Shown here: in pieces, positions 1 through 8,128 of the stretch | Layout: each line of letters starts with the position of its first letter | Numbering within the stretch: the stretch's first letter is position 1 | Origin: Devosia pacifica | Lineage (GTDB): Bacteria > Pseudomonadota > Alphaproteobacteria > Rhizobiales > Devosiaceae | Assembly (NCBI RefSeq): GCF_014652635.1 | Contig: NZ_BMZE01000002.1 | Location: 1,096,965 to 1,160,964, forward strand | Reading direction: 5' to 3' | DNA length: 64,000 nt | Translations under genes and position numbers: made by a program | The notes under the pieces: model-generated | The model's database searches: none | The model's input: the letters and a program-made list of their open reading frames with translations, nothing else | Told to the model about the DNA's origin: nothing

Positions 1-19
1 GGGCGCCAGAGCATGGAAG

Positions 20-47
20 GCAGGGTGGGCTGATCAGCCCACCCTGC
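20..47 (-). terminator. Hairpin downstream of the TerC gene
   Basis: A perfect 12-bp stem with a GATC loop lies just past the stop codon of the TerC-family gene. On the minus strand only a weak pyrimidine stretch follows (CTTCC), so it is a terminator or 3'-stabilising hairpin rather than a textbook intrinsic terminator. Confidence 0.5.
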
Positions 48-52
48 AATCA

Positions 53-1114
53 TCAGGGTTCGAGGTGGCCCTGGCCGGGATCTTGACGCGCGCTGATATC
101 GGGCTCGTTGCGGGTCTTCCACAGGGAGTAGAGAACCCCTGCCGCCAGAATGCCAATCGTCACGCCCAGAGACAGCAGCGTGTCGATATGGATACCGACC
201 GGCACAAGGAAAATCTTGATGCCAATGAGTACGAGAATGATCGCCAGCGAAACCTGCAGATAGCGGAACCGGTTCATCGCCGCCGCCAGCGCGAAGTAGA
301 GCGCACGCAATCCGAGAATAGCGAAGATGTTCGAGGTGTAGACAATGAAGGTGTCCTGCGTCACTGCGAACACGGCAGGAACGGAGTCGACGGCGAATAT
401 GACGTCGACGATCTCAACCATGATCAGCGCCACCGCCAGAGGCGTCAGGAACAGCGCCATCTTTCCGGTCTTGGGGTCTTCCTGGCGCACCGTGAAGGCG
501 CGGCCATGCAGCTGATTGGTGATCGGCAGGTGGCGGCGCAGGAAGTTGAGGATCGGATTGTTTTCCATATCCCCCTCATCTTCTTCGTGCACGAACATGC
601 GGATGCCCGTGAAGACGAGGAAAGCGCCGAATATGAACAGGATCCAATCGAAAGAATGGACCAGCGCTGCCCCAACCCCAATCAGCACCGCGCGGAACAG
701 GATGACGCCGAGAATGCCCCAGAACAGCACTCGGTGCTGGTAGAGCCGCGGAATGCCGAGAAAGCCGAAAATCGTCGCGATGACAAACATGTTGTCCATC
801 GCAAGGCTCTGTTCGATCAAATAGCCGGTGTAAAATTCCAGCCCGGCCTGCGAGCCTCTCGAGACCCACACCCAAACGCCGAAAGCCAGCGCGACCAGCA
901 CATAGAACCCGTAAAGGGTCAGGCTCTCCTTGGCTGAGATTTCGTGTTCATCCCGGTGCAGAATCCCGAGGTCGAACACCAGAATGATCAGGACGATAGC
1001 GATAAAGGCGACCCAGAAATAAACTGGTGTGCCGAGCAGATCGCCCATAAGGGCGCCAAAAAGCGGTTCCATACCGGACCATCTCCACAAAAGAATTGGG
1101 AGCAGCTCCGACAT
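53..1114 (-). CDS. TerC/Alx-family integral membrane protein
   Basis: Polytopic inner-membrane protein of the TerC family, which includes E. coli Alx, linked to manganese export. About eight to nine hydrophobic segments are spread over 353 residues. The family signatures are visible: GYLIEQSLAMDN near residue 97 and EIVDVIFAVDSVPAVFAV near 235, whose acidic residues lie inside membrane segments as expected for a metal path. GTG (1117) and ATG (1114) are adjacent, preceded by GAGAG. An alternative ATG at 1072 has GGAG upstream and would give a length closer to Alx. I looked for a yybP-ykoY-type manganese riboswitch upstream and could not make a convincing one. The substrate is inferred from the family only. 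Confidence 0.85.
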   Translation of the reverse strand: MSELLPILLWRWSGMEPLFGALMGDLLGTPVYFWVAFIAIVLIILVFDLGILHRDEHEISAKESLTLYGFYVLVALAFGVWVWVSRGSQAGLEFYTGYLIEQSLAMDNMFVIATIFGFLGIPRLYQHRVLFWGILGVILFRAVLIGVGAALVHSFDWILFIFGAFLVFTGIRMFVHEEDEGDMENNPILNFLRRHLPITNQLHGRAFTVRQEDPKTGKMALFLTPLAVALIMVEIVDVIFAVDSVPAVFAVTQDTFIVYTSNIFAILGLRALYFALAAAMNRFRYLQVSLAIILVLIGIKIFLVPVGIHIDTLLSLGVTIGILAAGVLYSLWKTRNEPDISARQDPGQGHLEP

Positions 1115-1220
1115 CACGAGGCGATCTCTCGATCACGCTCGCCAGAGGGGCCCGGCGCCGCACACCTTCCTTACGCGCGTCCGGGCGAATTTCAAAGGGG
1201 GGCGTTGAAACTTGTGAAGC

Positions 1221-1841
1221 TCAGGCCTTCTGGATTGAGAATGGCTGCAGGGCCTGCTGCACCCGCAAAAGTTCTTCCTGCCGGATTTCGTGTCCGCCCT
1301 CGTGCCAGAAGAGATCGACCTGCGCTTGCTGTTCGCGAAAATACCCTGCCAGCCCCTCTGTCGCCTCTGCAGGTGCGATGGGATCGCGGCGGCCGGCTGT
1401 AATGAGGACAGACTTTCCGGCGAGGTCTGGCTGTGATGGCGGTGCGAAGGGGATCAGCGGATGCATCAGCATCGTTGCGTCAAAAAGCTTCGGATGACTG
1501 AACTGCACCGACGCTAGAATATTGGCGCCGTTTGAGTAACCGAGGCCGATTACGGACGATGGAGCACGCTCGGCAAGCTGCGCCTTAACGAAGTCGGCCA
1601 TTGTTTCCGTGCGAGCCTTGAGGTCCTCCATGTCGTAGACTCCTTCGCCGGTCCGACGGAAGTAGCGCAACGCGCCACCTTCGGACACGTCACCGCGCGG
1701 TGCGATGATTGCTGCGCCTGGCAGAAGCTGCCCGGCAAGCTCGAAGAACTGATCCTCATCTCCGCCCGTACCGTGAAAGACGAAGAACATCGGCGCAGTG
1801 TGATCTGCGCCTTCCGACCTGCGAAACTGATAGCTGGACAT
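1221..1841 (-). CDS. Alpha/beta hydrolase, phospholipase/carboxylesterase type
   Basis: A 206-residue single-domain serine hydrolase of the carboxylesterase/phospholipase (MhqD-like) group. The nucleophile elbow G-Y-S-N-G is near residue 111, the oxyanion segment FHGTGGD near 20, the acid in GRRDPIAP near 160 and the catalytic His in GGHE near 192. The ATG at 1841 is preceded by AAGGA at good spacing, so the longer upstream reading frame is not used. In many rhizobia such hydrolases sit beside an MhqO-type ring-cleaving dioxygenase; here the dioxygenase is about 52 kb away (53524-54471). The substrate is unknown; esters or quinone adducts are possible. Confidence 0.8.
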   Translation of the reverse strand: MSSYQFRRSEGADHTAPMFFVFHGTGGDEDQFFELAGQLLPGAAIIAPRGDVSEGGALRYFRRTGEGVYDMEDLKARTETMADFVKAQLAERAPSSVIGLGYSNGANILASVQFSHPKLFDATMLMHPLIPFAPPSQPDLAGKSVLITAGRRDPIAPAEATEGLAGYFREQQAQVDLFWHEGGHEIRQEELLRVQQALQPFSIQKA

Positions 1842-1961
1842 ATCTCTGATCCTTCTCTTGCAGCACAGGCCAATGTCGTGGCGCGAGACAGATGACGAAA
1901 GGCCAAGTTGTGTGACTGTGTGTTGCCAGCGATCGAACGACGCGTATCGAAGGAGCGTGCG

Positions 1962-2678
1962 ATGACTATGACACTGTCGTCTTTCCCCCAAGGCGGTGCA
2001 GCCATCATTATCGGTAGCAGCGGGGGCATTGGCTCGGCGCTTCTCGAAGCGTTGCATGCATCGGCGCGTTTCGACGCTGTTATTGGCCTTTCCCGCACTT
2101 CGGAACCATCGATCGACCTAGCTGAGGAATCGACTATCGCCGCTGCAGCCGAGCATGTTGCAGGGCTGCAAGTGCCGGTGCGGCTCGTCGTCGTTGCGAG
2201 CGGGATTTTGCAAGGGCAGGGGATTGCGCCGGAGAAGACCTGGCGCCACCTCGATGCTGCAGCAATGCAGCGCAGCTTTCTGGTCAATGCGATCGGGCCG
2301 GCGCTGGTCGCCAAGCATTTCCTGCCGTTGCTGCCGCGCGAGGGCAAGGCCGTGTTCGCGGCCATTTCCGCAAAGGTCGGCAGCATCGGCGATAACCGGC
2401 TCGGTGGCTGGTACAGCTACCGGGCATCGAAGGCGGCGCTTAACCAGTTGCTGCGCACCGCCGCGATCGAATTGAGCCGCACCCGCCCAGACGCAATCTG
2501 CGCAACGCTTCATCCCGGTACGGTTGCGACGCCGCTGTCGCAGCCGTTCCGGGGTTCTGCACCATCAGTTGTCGACCCCGATGAGGCGGCGGTTCGGCTG
2601 CTTCATGTCATCGACAGACTGACGCCGGAGCAAACTGGACGGCTCGTTGATCATTCGGGAGAAATCCTGCCCTATTGA
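1962..2678 (+). CDS. SDR family oxidoreductase
   Basis: A 238-residue short-chain dehydrogenase/reductase. The nucleotide-binding glycine motif GSSGGIG is near residue 17 and the catalytic Y-x-x-x-K appears as YRASK near residue 157, preceded by the expected Ser. The CATLHPGTVATPLS stretch after the active site resembles the C-factor (CsgA)/YciK-like branch of classical SDRs. ATG 1962 was chosen because AGGAG lies eight bases upstream. It diverges from the hydrolase at 1841 and converges on the SMP-30 gene with only two bases between the stop codons. The substrate cannot be read from the sequence. Confidence 0.8.
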   Translation: MTMTLSSFPQGGAAIIIGSSGGIGSALLEALHASARFDAVIGLSRTSEPSIDLAEESTIAAAAEHVAGLQVPVRLVVVASGILQGQGIAPEKTWRHLDAAAMQRSFLVNAIGPALVAKHFLPLLPREGKAVFAAISAKVGSIGDNRLGGWYSYRASKAALNQLLRTAAIELSRTRPDAICATLHPGTVATPLSQPFRGSAPSVVDPDEAAVRLLHVIDRLTPEQTGRLVDHSGEILPY

Positions 2679-2680
2679 GT

Positions 2681-3595
2681 TCAGGGCCGCTGGGCGCCGG
2701 TCGCGCCGACGAACACCGAATAGACGGCCTGCGTCGAGGTAATGAACAACCTGTTCCGGCGTTCACCGCCAAACGTCAGGTTGGAGACCGATTGCGGAAG
2801 GTTGATGCGGCCCAGGAGCGTGCCGGCCGGATCATAGCAATTGATTCCGGCCCCGGCGCTCGTCCACAGATTGCCGTTCGTATCGAAACGAAAGCCGTCC
2901 GGAATACCAGTCTCGAGTTCGCAGAAAACCCGGCCATTGCTTAATGTCTTGCCGTCGGTATCGTAGCAGCGGATCACCGAGGCGCAGTCCGGATCATGGC
3001 TCTTGCCGCTGTCTGCGATGAAGAGTTGCGTTTCATCGATGGAGAAGGCCAGCCCGTTCGGCTTGGTGAAATCCTTGGTCACCACATCGAGCGTGTCGGT
3101 CTGCGGATCGTAGCGATAAACGAAGCACCCGTCCTGTTCCGGATCGGCCTTATAGCCTTCGTAGTCAGAGATGATTCCGTATGTCGGGTCGGTAAACCAG
3201 ATCGTGCCGTCCGAACGCACCACGACATCGTTCGGTGAGTTCAGGCGCTTGCCCTGATGATGGCTTACGAGCGTCGTGATCGTACCGTCGGGCTCGGTGC
3301 GCAGCACGGCACGCGCTCCGTGAGAACACGAAACCATCCGCCCCTCAAGGTCACGGGTATTGCCGTTGACGTAGTTCGAGGGCTGTCGATACACCGTGAC
3401 GCCGCTCTCTGGCACCCAGCGCAGCATTCGGTTGTTTGGAATATCGGACCAGATCAAATAGCCGCCATCATTGAACCAGACCGGTCCCTCTGACCATCGG
3501 CAGCCATCATATATGGTTTCGATCGCGGCAATCGGCACCGTCAGATCGTAAAACGCCTTCTCGTGAAATTCATACGTGTCGCCGGCGATCGCCAT
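2681..3595 (-). CDS. SMP-30/gluconolactonase-like beta-propeller hydrolase
   Basis: A 304-residue six-bladed beta-propeller of the SMP-30/gluconolaconase/LRE-like family, divalent-metal-dependent lactonases of sugar catabolism. Expected metal ligands are present: Glu in SEGPVW near residue 36, Asn in SPNDVVV near 122 and Asn in KPNGLAF near 176, with the acidic lid near IADSG. The ATG at 3595 has GGAGG eight bases upstream. It diverges from the 2-hydroxy-acid dehydrogenase at 3733, and the two may act on related sugar acids, though this is only a neighbourhood hint. Confidence 0.82.
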   Translation of the reverse strand: MAIAGDTYEFHEKAFYDLTVPIAAIETIYDGCRWSEGPVWFNDGGYLIWSDIPNNRMLRWVPESGVTVYRQPSNYVNGNTRDLEGRMVSCSHGARAVLRTEPDGTITTLVSHHQGKRLNSPNDVVVRSDGTIWFTDPTYGIISDYEGYKADPEQDGCFVYRYDPQTDTLDVVTKDFTKPNGLAFSIDETQLFIADSGKSHDPDCASVIRCYDTDGKTLSNGRVFCELETGIPDGFRFDTNGNLWTSAGAGINCYDPAGTLLGRINLPQSVSNLTFGGERRNRLFITSTQAVYSVFVGATGAQRP

Positions 3596-3732
3596 GCTTG
3601 TGCCCTCCGCTTTTGGCGCACATTGGCCAAGCCTGAGCAGGCTGGCAAGCACGATAAGAGGCTCTGGCGGCGCGGATTGACGGCTAACATGTCAGTGTCT
3701 AGAGCAATTGCCAGCTTCAGGGAGGACGCGGC

Positions 3733-4947
3733 ATGCCACGGCTCGACAAGGTTTTGACGGTCGACGAGATGATGGCGCTCGCCAAGCGCCGGGTGCCCAA
3801 ACAGTTCTTTCAATATGCCGACTCAGGATCGTGGACGGAGGGCACCTATCGCGCCAACAGCGCAGATTTCTCGAAGATTCTGCTGCGCCAGCGGGTCGCC
3901 GTAAACATCGACAACCGCGTTCATGAGACGCAGATGCTAGGAACAAGCGTCGCGATGCCTGTTGCGCTGGCGCCGACCGGGCTGACGGGCATGCAGTCGG
4001 CCGACGGTGAAATCAAGGCGGCGCGGGCTGCGGAAGCCTTTGGTGTGCCATTTACGCTATCCACCATGTCCATCTGTTCAATCGAGGATGTGGCCGAACA
4101 CACAAGCGAGCCGTTCTGGTTCCAGCTCTACGTAATGCGCGATCGCGCCTTTATCGAGCGTCTTATCGATCGGGCACGGGCGGCAAAGTGTTCGGCGCTG
4201 GTGCTGACAGTCGATCTGCAGATTTCAGGACAACGCCACAAGGATTTGCGCAACGGGATGACGGCGCCTCCGAAAATGACGCCGAGATTTGTTGCGGAAA
4301 TGGCGCTCAAGCCGCGCTGGGCGCTCGAAATGCTGCAAACGCGCCGGCATACATTCCGAAACGTTGTCGGACATGTCGACAGCGTCGGCGACCTGTCGGG
4401 GCTCGCGGCGTGGACGAACCGGCAGTTTGATCCGACGCTGCATTGGGGGGACATCAAGTGGATCAAGCAGCGCTTTGGCGGCCCGGTGATCGTCAAGGGC
4501 ATTCTTGATGCCGAGGACGCGCGACAGGCGGTGGGGCATGGCGCGGACGCGATTATCGTCTCCAACCATGGCGGACGCCAACTCGACGGTGCGGCAAGCA
4601 CGATCAGGGCGCTGCCTGAGATTGTCGATGCGGTCGGCAAGACCACGGAAGTTTATCTCGATGGCGGTGTCCGCTCGGGACAGGATATCATCAAGGCACT
4701 GGCCCTCGGAGCGCGCTCAACCTTTATCGGGCGGGCATTCTTGTGGGGGCTGGGCGCAGGGGGTGAGGCGGGGGTGACCCGCGTGCTCGAGATCATCCGC
4801 CGTGAGCTCGATATCACCATGGCGCTTTGCGGAGAGCGGGACGTTCGCGAGATCGGCCGGCACAATCTTTATTCGATTGATCTGCCGCCACGCACACTCC
4901 CCGGCCAGAGCGGGACCGCTCAGAAGACGGTCCCGCCCACCGGGTGA
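3733..4947 (+). CDS. FMN-dependent alpha-hydroxy-acid dehydrogenase (LldD-like)
   Basis: A 404-residue TIM-barrel flavoprotein that oxidises 2-hydroxy acids such as L-lactate to 2-keto acids. Landmarks: PVALAPTGLTGM near residue 75 (FMN phosphate side), QLYVMRD near 130, the lysine in VIVKGIL near 254, the catalytic His and binding Arg in SNHGGRQLD near 278, and LDGGVRSGQDI followed by GRAFLWGL. GGGAGG precedes the ATG. Length matches the LldD/glycolate oxidase family. Substrate may be lactate, glycolate or mandelate; sequence alone does not separate these. The stop is two bases from that of the convergent DUF4168 gene. Confidence 0.88.
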   Translation: MPRLDKVLTVDEMMALAKRRVPKQFFQYADSGSWTEGTYRANSADFSKILLRQRVAVNIDNRVHETQMLGTSVAMPVALAPTGLTGMQSADGEIKAARAAEAFGVPFTLSTMSICSIEDVAEHTSEPFWFQLYVMRDRAFIERLIDRARAAKCSALVLTVDLQISGQRHKDLRNGMTAPPKMTPRFVAEMALKPRWALEMLQTRRHTFRNVVGHVDSVGDLSGLAAWTNRQFDPTLHWGDIKWIKQRFGGPVIVKGILDAEDARQAVGHGADAIIVSNHGGRQLDGAASTIRALPEIVDAVGKTTEVYLDGGVRSGQDIIKALALGARSTFIGRAFLWGLGAGGEAGVTRVLEIIRRELDITMALCGERDVREIGRHNLYSIDLPPRTLPGQSGTAQKTVPPTG

Positions 4948-4949
4948 TG

Positions 4950-5366
4950 TTACTGGCTCATTGCGGGCTGAAGGTCGGCAAGTGCCGCGTTGATCCGCTC
5001 GATCAGTGCATCGTCTGCCTGGGCAACCTGAAGAATCTCGTTGTATTCGTCGACGGCAATCCCGGGCGTTCCTTCGACTGCAGTTTCGATTTCCTCGTTG
5101 GCGGCCTGCATGATGGCCTGCTGATCTTCGGCTGATTGCGCGCCTTGCAGCTCTTCCTGCATGCCCTGGCCGATCTGGACCACCTCGATATAAGCGGCTG
5201 CGAAGGCCGAAATCGTCTCGTCGCTGAAATCGGCGGACTGTGCAGTGGTGGTGGCAGGAGCCTGCTCAACCATGCCTTGCGCAAGGGCCGGGGCGGCGAC
5301 GCTGCCCAACATCGCAACGCTGAGCGCAGTAACGATCGCAGATTTTACAGTCTTGTTGGCCTGCAT
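4950..5366 (-). CDS. DUF4168 secreted/periplasmic protein
   Basis: A 138-residue protein with a clear signal peptide: basic start, hydrophobic stretch to about residue 25 and an ALAQ cleavage site. The mature part is acidic and mostly helical and matches the DUF4168 pattern (DETISAFAAAYIEV near residue 48; YNEILQVAQADDALIERI near the C-terminus). The family is exported and uncharacterised. The leader upstream (5408-5437) contains an imperfect inverted repeat around GCGTAAGC. No partner gene is evident; both neighbours are on the other strand. Confidence 0.75.
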   Translation of the reverse strand: MQANKTVKSAIVTALSVAMLGSVAAPALAQGMVEQAPATTTAQSADFSDETISAFAAAYIEVVQIGQGMQEELQGAQSAEDQQAIMQAANEEIETAVEGTPGIAVDEYNEILQVAQADDALIERINAALADLQPAMSQ

Positions 5367-5566
5367 GATTATGAACCTTCTTCAGCTTTAAATAAGTTGT
5401 ACCGCTTCTCGTCCCTTGCGTAAGCAAAGGGCGAGATCGTGTCTGACGCCAAAGAGCTAGCTGTCGAATTTGCTCACAACGTGTGCCGGAGAAGGCCATA
5501 TTTTGACGCTCTTGGAGCATGCGATCACGGTTGAAACGCCGCAGGAGAGGTGAGGGCAAGCAAAAG

Positions 5567-5600
5567 TTAGGGTTAAGCCGCGCAGTTAATCCAGACTTAA
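5567..5600 (+). promoter_or_regulatory. CtrA box cluster upstream of the porin gene
   Basis: A perfect TTAA-N7-TTAA CtrA box is at 5586-5600. A further TTAA (5573) and TTAG (5567) lie just upstream in phase with an extended site. It lies 62 bases before the porin start codon. CtrA control of omp25 is known in Brucella; here the assignment rests on motif and context. Confidence 0.6.
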
Positions 5601-5661
5601 GACTATTGGCGGATATTGGGCTAAGTTCGATGGCCAATTCTGCCAAACCCGAGGTATTCAC

Positions 5662-6432
5662 ATGCGCAAGTCTGTTGCGGCAATCATGGTGGCCGGCGCC
5701 GCCGTTTTCGCAGGCCCGGCATTCGCCGCCGACCTGCCATCGTATCCGCCTATCATCGAAGTTCCCGAACTGCCGCCCGTCGACAAGGATCTTGGCGGCG
5801 CTTTCTACCTGCGCGGCAGCGCTGCGTGGAACATCCACTGGACCAAGGACGTCGATGCCTATGACTGCGTCTGCGACGAAGTAAGCTTCCCGGTCGAGGA
5901 TTGGGGATATGGCTACAGCTTCGGTGGTGGTTTCGGTTACGAGACCGGTACCGGCCTGCGCTTCGACGCCACTGTCGATTATCTGCAGAACGAGGGCAGC
6001 TCGATCACCAAGACCGGCTTCGGTGCTGGGGTTGATGGCGATTACAGCCTGAAGCTGCGCAGCACTATCGCGCTGGCCAACGTGTACTATGATTTCTCGC
6101 TGGGCGACGGCTTTGGCGGCTACGGCCACCACAAGGGCTACTCCGCCGGCGGCGGCGCGTTCGCCTATGTCGGTGCGGGCGCTGGTGTGGCGTTCAACAA
6201 GGTTTCGGTCGATGGCCCTGCCGGCAACCCGATCCCTGGCGGCGACAATGTCAGCCTGGCTGCGGCGGGCATGGTCGGTGTCGGCTACGATTTCGGCGCC
6301 TTCACCACGGATGTCGGCTATCGCGGCCTTTATATCTCCGAGGTCACCAACGATCAGCCGGCTCCGGCGGGCTTTTCCTCGGACAACAATTTCGTGCACG
6401 AAGTGCGCGGCACGGTGCGTTACAAGTTCTAG
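5662..6432 (+). CDS. Outer-membrane beta-barrel protein, Omp25/RopB-like
   Basis: A 256-residue outer-membrane protein. It starts with a signal peptide ending AFA-ADLP near residue 23, as in rhizobial Omp25/Omp31/RopB porins. Alternating hydrophobic strands and aromatic girdle residues follow, and it ends in RYKF with a C-terminal Phe, the barrel-assembly signal. It probably makes an eight-stranded barrel that tethers or stabilises the envelope. GAGG lies upstream of the ATG. A CtrA box cluster lies upstream and an intrinsic terminator downstream, so it appears monocistronic. Confidence 0.85.
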   Translation: MRKSVAAIMVAGAAVFAGPAFAADLPSYPPIIEVPELPPVDKDLGGAFYLRGSAAWNIHWTKDVDAYDCVCDEVSFPVEDWGYGYSFGGGFGYETGTGLRFDATVDYLQNEGSSITKTGFGAGVDGDYSLKLRSTIALANVYYDFSLGDGFGGYGHHKGYSAGGGAFAYVGAGAGVAFNKVSVDGPAGNPIPGGDNVSLAAAGMVGVGYDFGAFTTDVGYRGLYISEVTNDQPAPAGFSSDNNFVHEVRGTVRYKF

Positions 6433-6459
6433 CACCCGCACACATCGCAGTTTTTGGAG

Positions 6460-6487
6460 CGGCGCCAATCGGCGCCGTTTCTCTTTT
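6460..6487 (+). terminator. Intrinsic terminator of the porin gene
   Basis: Stem CGGCGCC / GGCGCCG with an AATC loop, followed by TTTCTCTTTT. It lies 28 bases after the porin stop codon and fits a rho-independent terminator on the plus strand. Confidence 0.85.
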
Positions 6488-6534
6488 GTGGCGCGTGCCG
6501 CTAGAGTGCAGGCGATTCATGAAGGGGAAGAGGC

Positions 6535-7509
6535 ATGAAGGCACTGATCATTGGCGCTGCGGGCATGGTGGGACGCAAGCTGACCGAGCGTCTCGCAAAC
6601 CAGCCTGTGCTCGCCGGGCAAGCGCTCGATGCGCTGATGCTCGTCGATGTGATCGAGCCGCAGGCGCCGCAAGGTGCCGATTTCGCGGTCGAGACCCGCG
6701 CGCTAGACCTGTCGGAACCCGAGGCGGCGACAGCGCTGCTCGAGGAGCGGCCGGACATCATCTTTCACCTGGCGGCAATTGTGTCGGGCGAGTCGGAAGC
6801 GGATTTCGAGAAAGGCTACCGCATCAATCTCGATGGTACCCGCTATCTGTTCGAGGCGATCCGGCAGGCGCATGGTGCGGACGGCTACTGCCCGCGCGTT
6901 GTCTTCACCTCCTCGATTGCGGTGTTTGGCACACCGTTCCCCGAAGCCATAGGCGATGAGTTTCTCAACGCGCCGCTTACCAGTTACGGCACGCAAAAGG
7001 CGATCGGCGAGCTGTTGCTGGCCGATTATTCGCGCCGTGGTTTTTTCGATGGTATTGGCATCAGGCTGCCGACCATTGCGATCAGGCCCGGTGCGCCAAA
7101 CAAGGCGGCATCCGGCTTCTTTTCAAGCATCATCCGCGAGCCGCTGGCCGGGCAGGAGGCAATCCTGCCAGTCGAGGAGAGCGTGCGGCACTGGTTTGCC
7201 AGCCCGCGCGCTGCAGTTGGCTTTTTGCTGCACGCGGCCGAGGTCGATACCACAAGCCTCGGCGCACGCCGCAGCCTCAGCATGCCGGGCGTTTCCGTGA
7301 CCATTGCCGAAGAAATCGAGGCGCTGCGCCGCGCAGCCGGTGATAAAGCCGTTGCCCTGATCCGGCGCGAGCCTGATCCAACCATCATGAAGATCGTCGC
7401 TGGCTGGCCGCAGAACTTCGACCCACAGCGTGCGATTGGCCTCGGGTTTACGGCCGACCGGGATTTTGACGAGATCGTGCGCATCCATATCGAGGATGAG
7501 CTGTCCTGA
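6535..7509 (+). CDS. denD: D-erythronate dehydrogenase (DenD-like), NAD-dependent epimerase/dehydratase family
   Basis: A 324-residue extended SDR with the NAD-binding motif GAAGMVG at residue 7, a TSSIAVFG segment near 125 and the active-site Tyr and Lys in SYGTQK near 147. The SYGTQKAIGELLLADYSRRGF stretch, with GIRLPTIAIRPGAPNKAASGF after it, is typical of the DenD group, which oxidises D-erythronate in four-carbon sugar-acid catabolism. GAAGAGG precedes the ATG. The usual partner den genes are not adjacent, so the physiological substrate stays an inference. It converges with the flavin reductase gene four bases away. Confidence 0.72.
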   Translation: MKALIIGAAGMVGRKLTERLANQPVLAGQALDALMLVDVIEPQAPQGADFAVETRALDLSEPEAATALLEERPDIIFHLAAIVSGESEADFEKGYRINLDGTRYLFEAIRQAHGADGYCPRVVFTSSIAVFGTPFPEAIGDEFLNAPLTSYGTQKAIGELLLADYSRRGFFDGIGIRLPTIAIRPGAPNKAASGFFSSIIREPLAGQEAILPVEESVRHWFASPRAAVGFLLHAAEVDTTSLGARRSLSMPGVSVTIAEEIEALRRAAGDKAVALIRREPDPTIMKIVAGWPQNFDPQRAIGLGFTADRDFDEIVRIHIEDELS

Positions 7510-7513
7510 TCCG

Positions 7514-8128
7514 TCAGCCGATGGACGGACGCAGCATTTCGAAGGTCTCGGTCACCTCCGCGTAGTCGCCGCGATAGCCACAGCGGGCGATGGTGCCGGC
7601 TTTTGCGATGTCGAAGCGCCCGTCTATCAGCGCCGTTTCGGCGATATGGACGTAAACCACCTGGCCGAGCACCAGATGGGCCTCGAGGCCGTTGCCATCG
7701 AGATCGCTCAGGCGGTGAATGGCGGTAACCTTGCATTCGAGCGCGGCGAGCGCATTGGCAACGCGCGGCGCCGGAATGGCGCTGCAAGGCGTCTTTTCGA
7801 GTCCGGCCGCCTCGAACTCATCAACTTCGGCCGGATAGGCGCCGGATGTCTGGTTGACGGCCTCGGCCATGGCGCGCGTTGCGAGATTGAAGCAGAACAC
7901 GCCAGTCGCCTCGATATTGGCGAGGCTGTGCTTTCGCCCCTCGCTCGAAAAGCCGATGATCGGCGGGCTGCTGACGAAGGCGTTGAAAAAGCTGTAGGGC
8001 GCCAGATTGGCCACGCCCTCGCTGTCCGTTGACGAGATCCAGCCGATCGGGCGCGGGGCGACGATGGCCTTGAACGGATCATGCGGCAGGCCGTGCCCCT
8101 CTGCCGGGTCGTAGCTGTGAAATTGCAT
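7514..8128 (-). CDS. Flavin reductase-like FMN-binding protein
   Basis: A 204-residue split-barrel flavoprotein of the flavin reductase (DIM6/NTAB) family. The N-terminal motif APRPIGWISS near residue 25 and SPPIIGFSS near 53 bind FMN. It probably supplies reduced flavin or reduces a small substrate. Its ATG overlaps the TGA of the GH43-like gene upstream by one base (TGATG), so the two are translationally coupled, a pairing for which I know no functional explanation. Confidence 0.8.
   Translation of the reverse strand: MQFHSYDPAEGHGLPHDPFKAIVAPRPIGWISSTDSEGVANLAPYSFFNAFVSSPPIIGFSSEGRKHSLANIEATGVFCFNLATRAMAEAVNQTSGAYPAEVDEFEAAGLEKTPCSAIPAPRVANALAALECKVTAIHRLSDLDGNGLEAHLVLGQVVYVHIAETALIDGRFDIAKAGTIARCGYRGDYAEVTETFEMLRPSIG

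Noticed and set aside
1118..1220. Possible manganese (yybP-ykoY) riboswitch upstream of the TerC gene
   Set aside because: GC-rich segments are present but I cannot form the conserved loops.
5266..6468. A 400-residue minus-strand frame across the porin gene
   Set aside because: It covers the porin gene and its CtrA promoter; the porin has signal peptide, barrel pattern and terminal Phe, so the antisense frame is a shadow.
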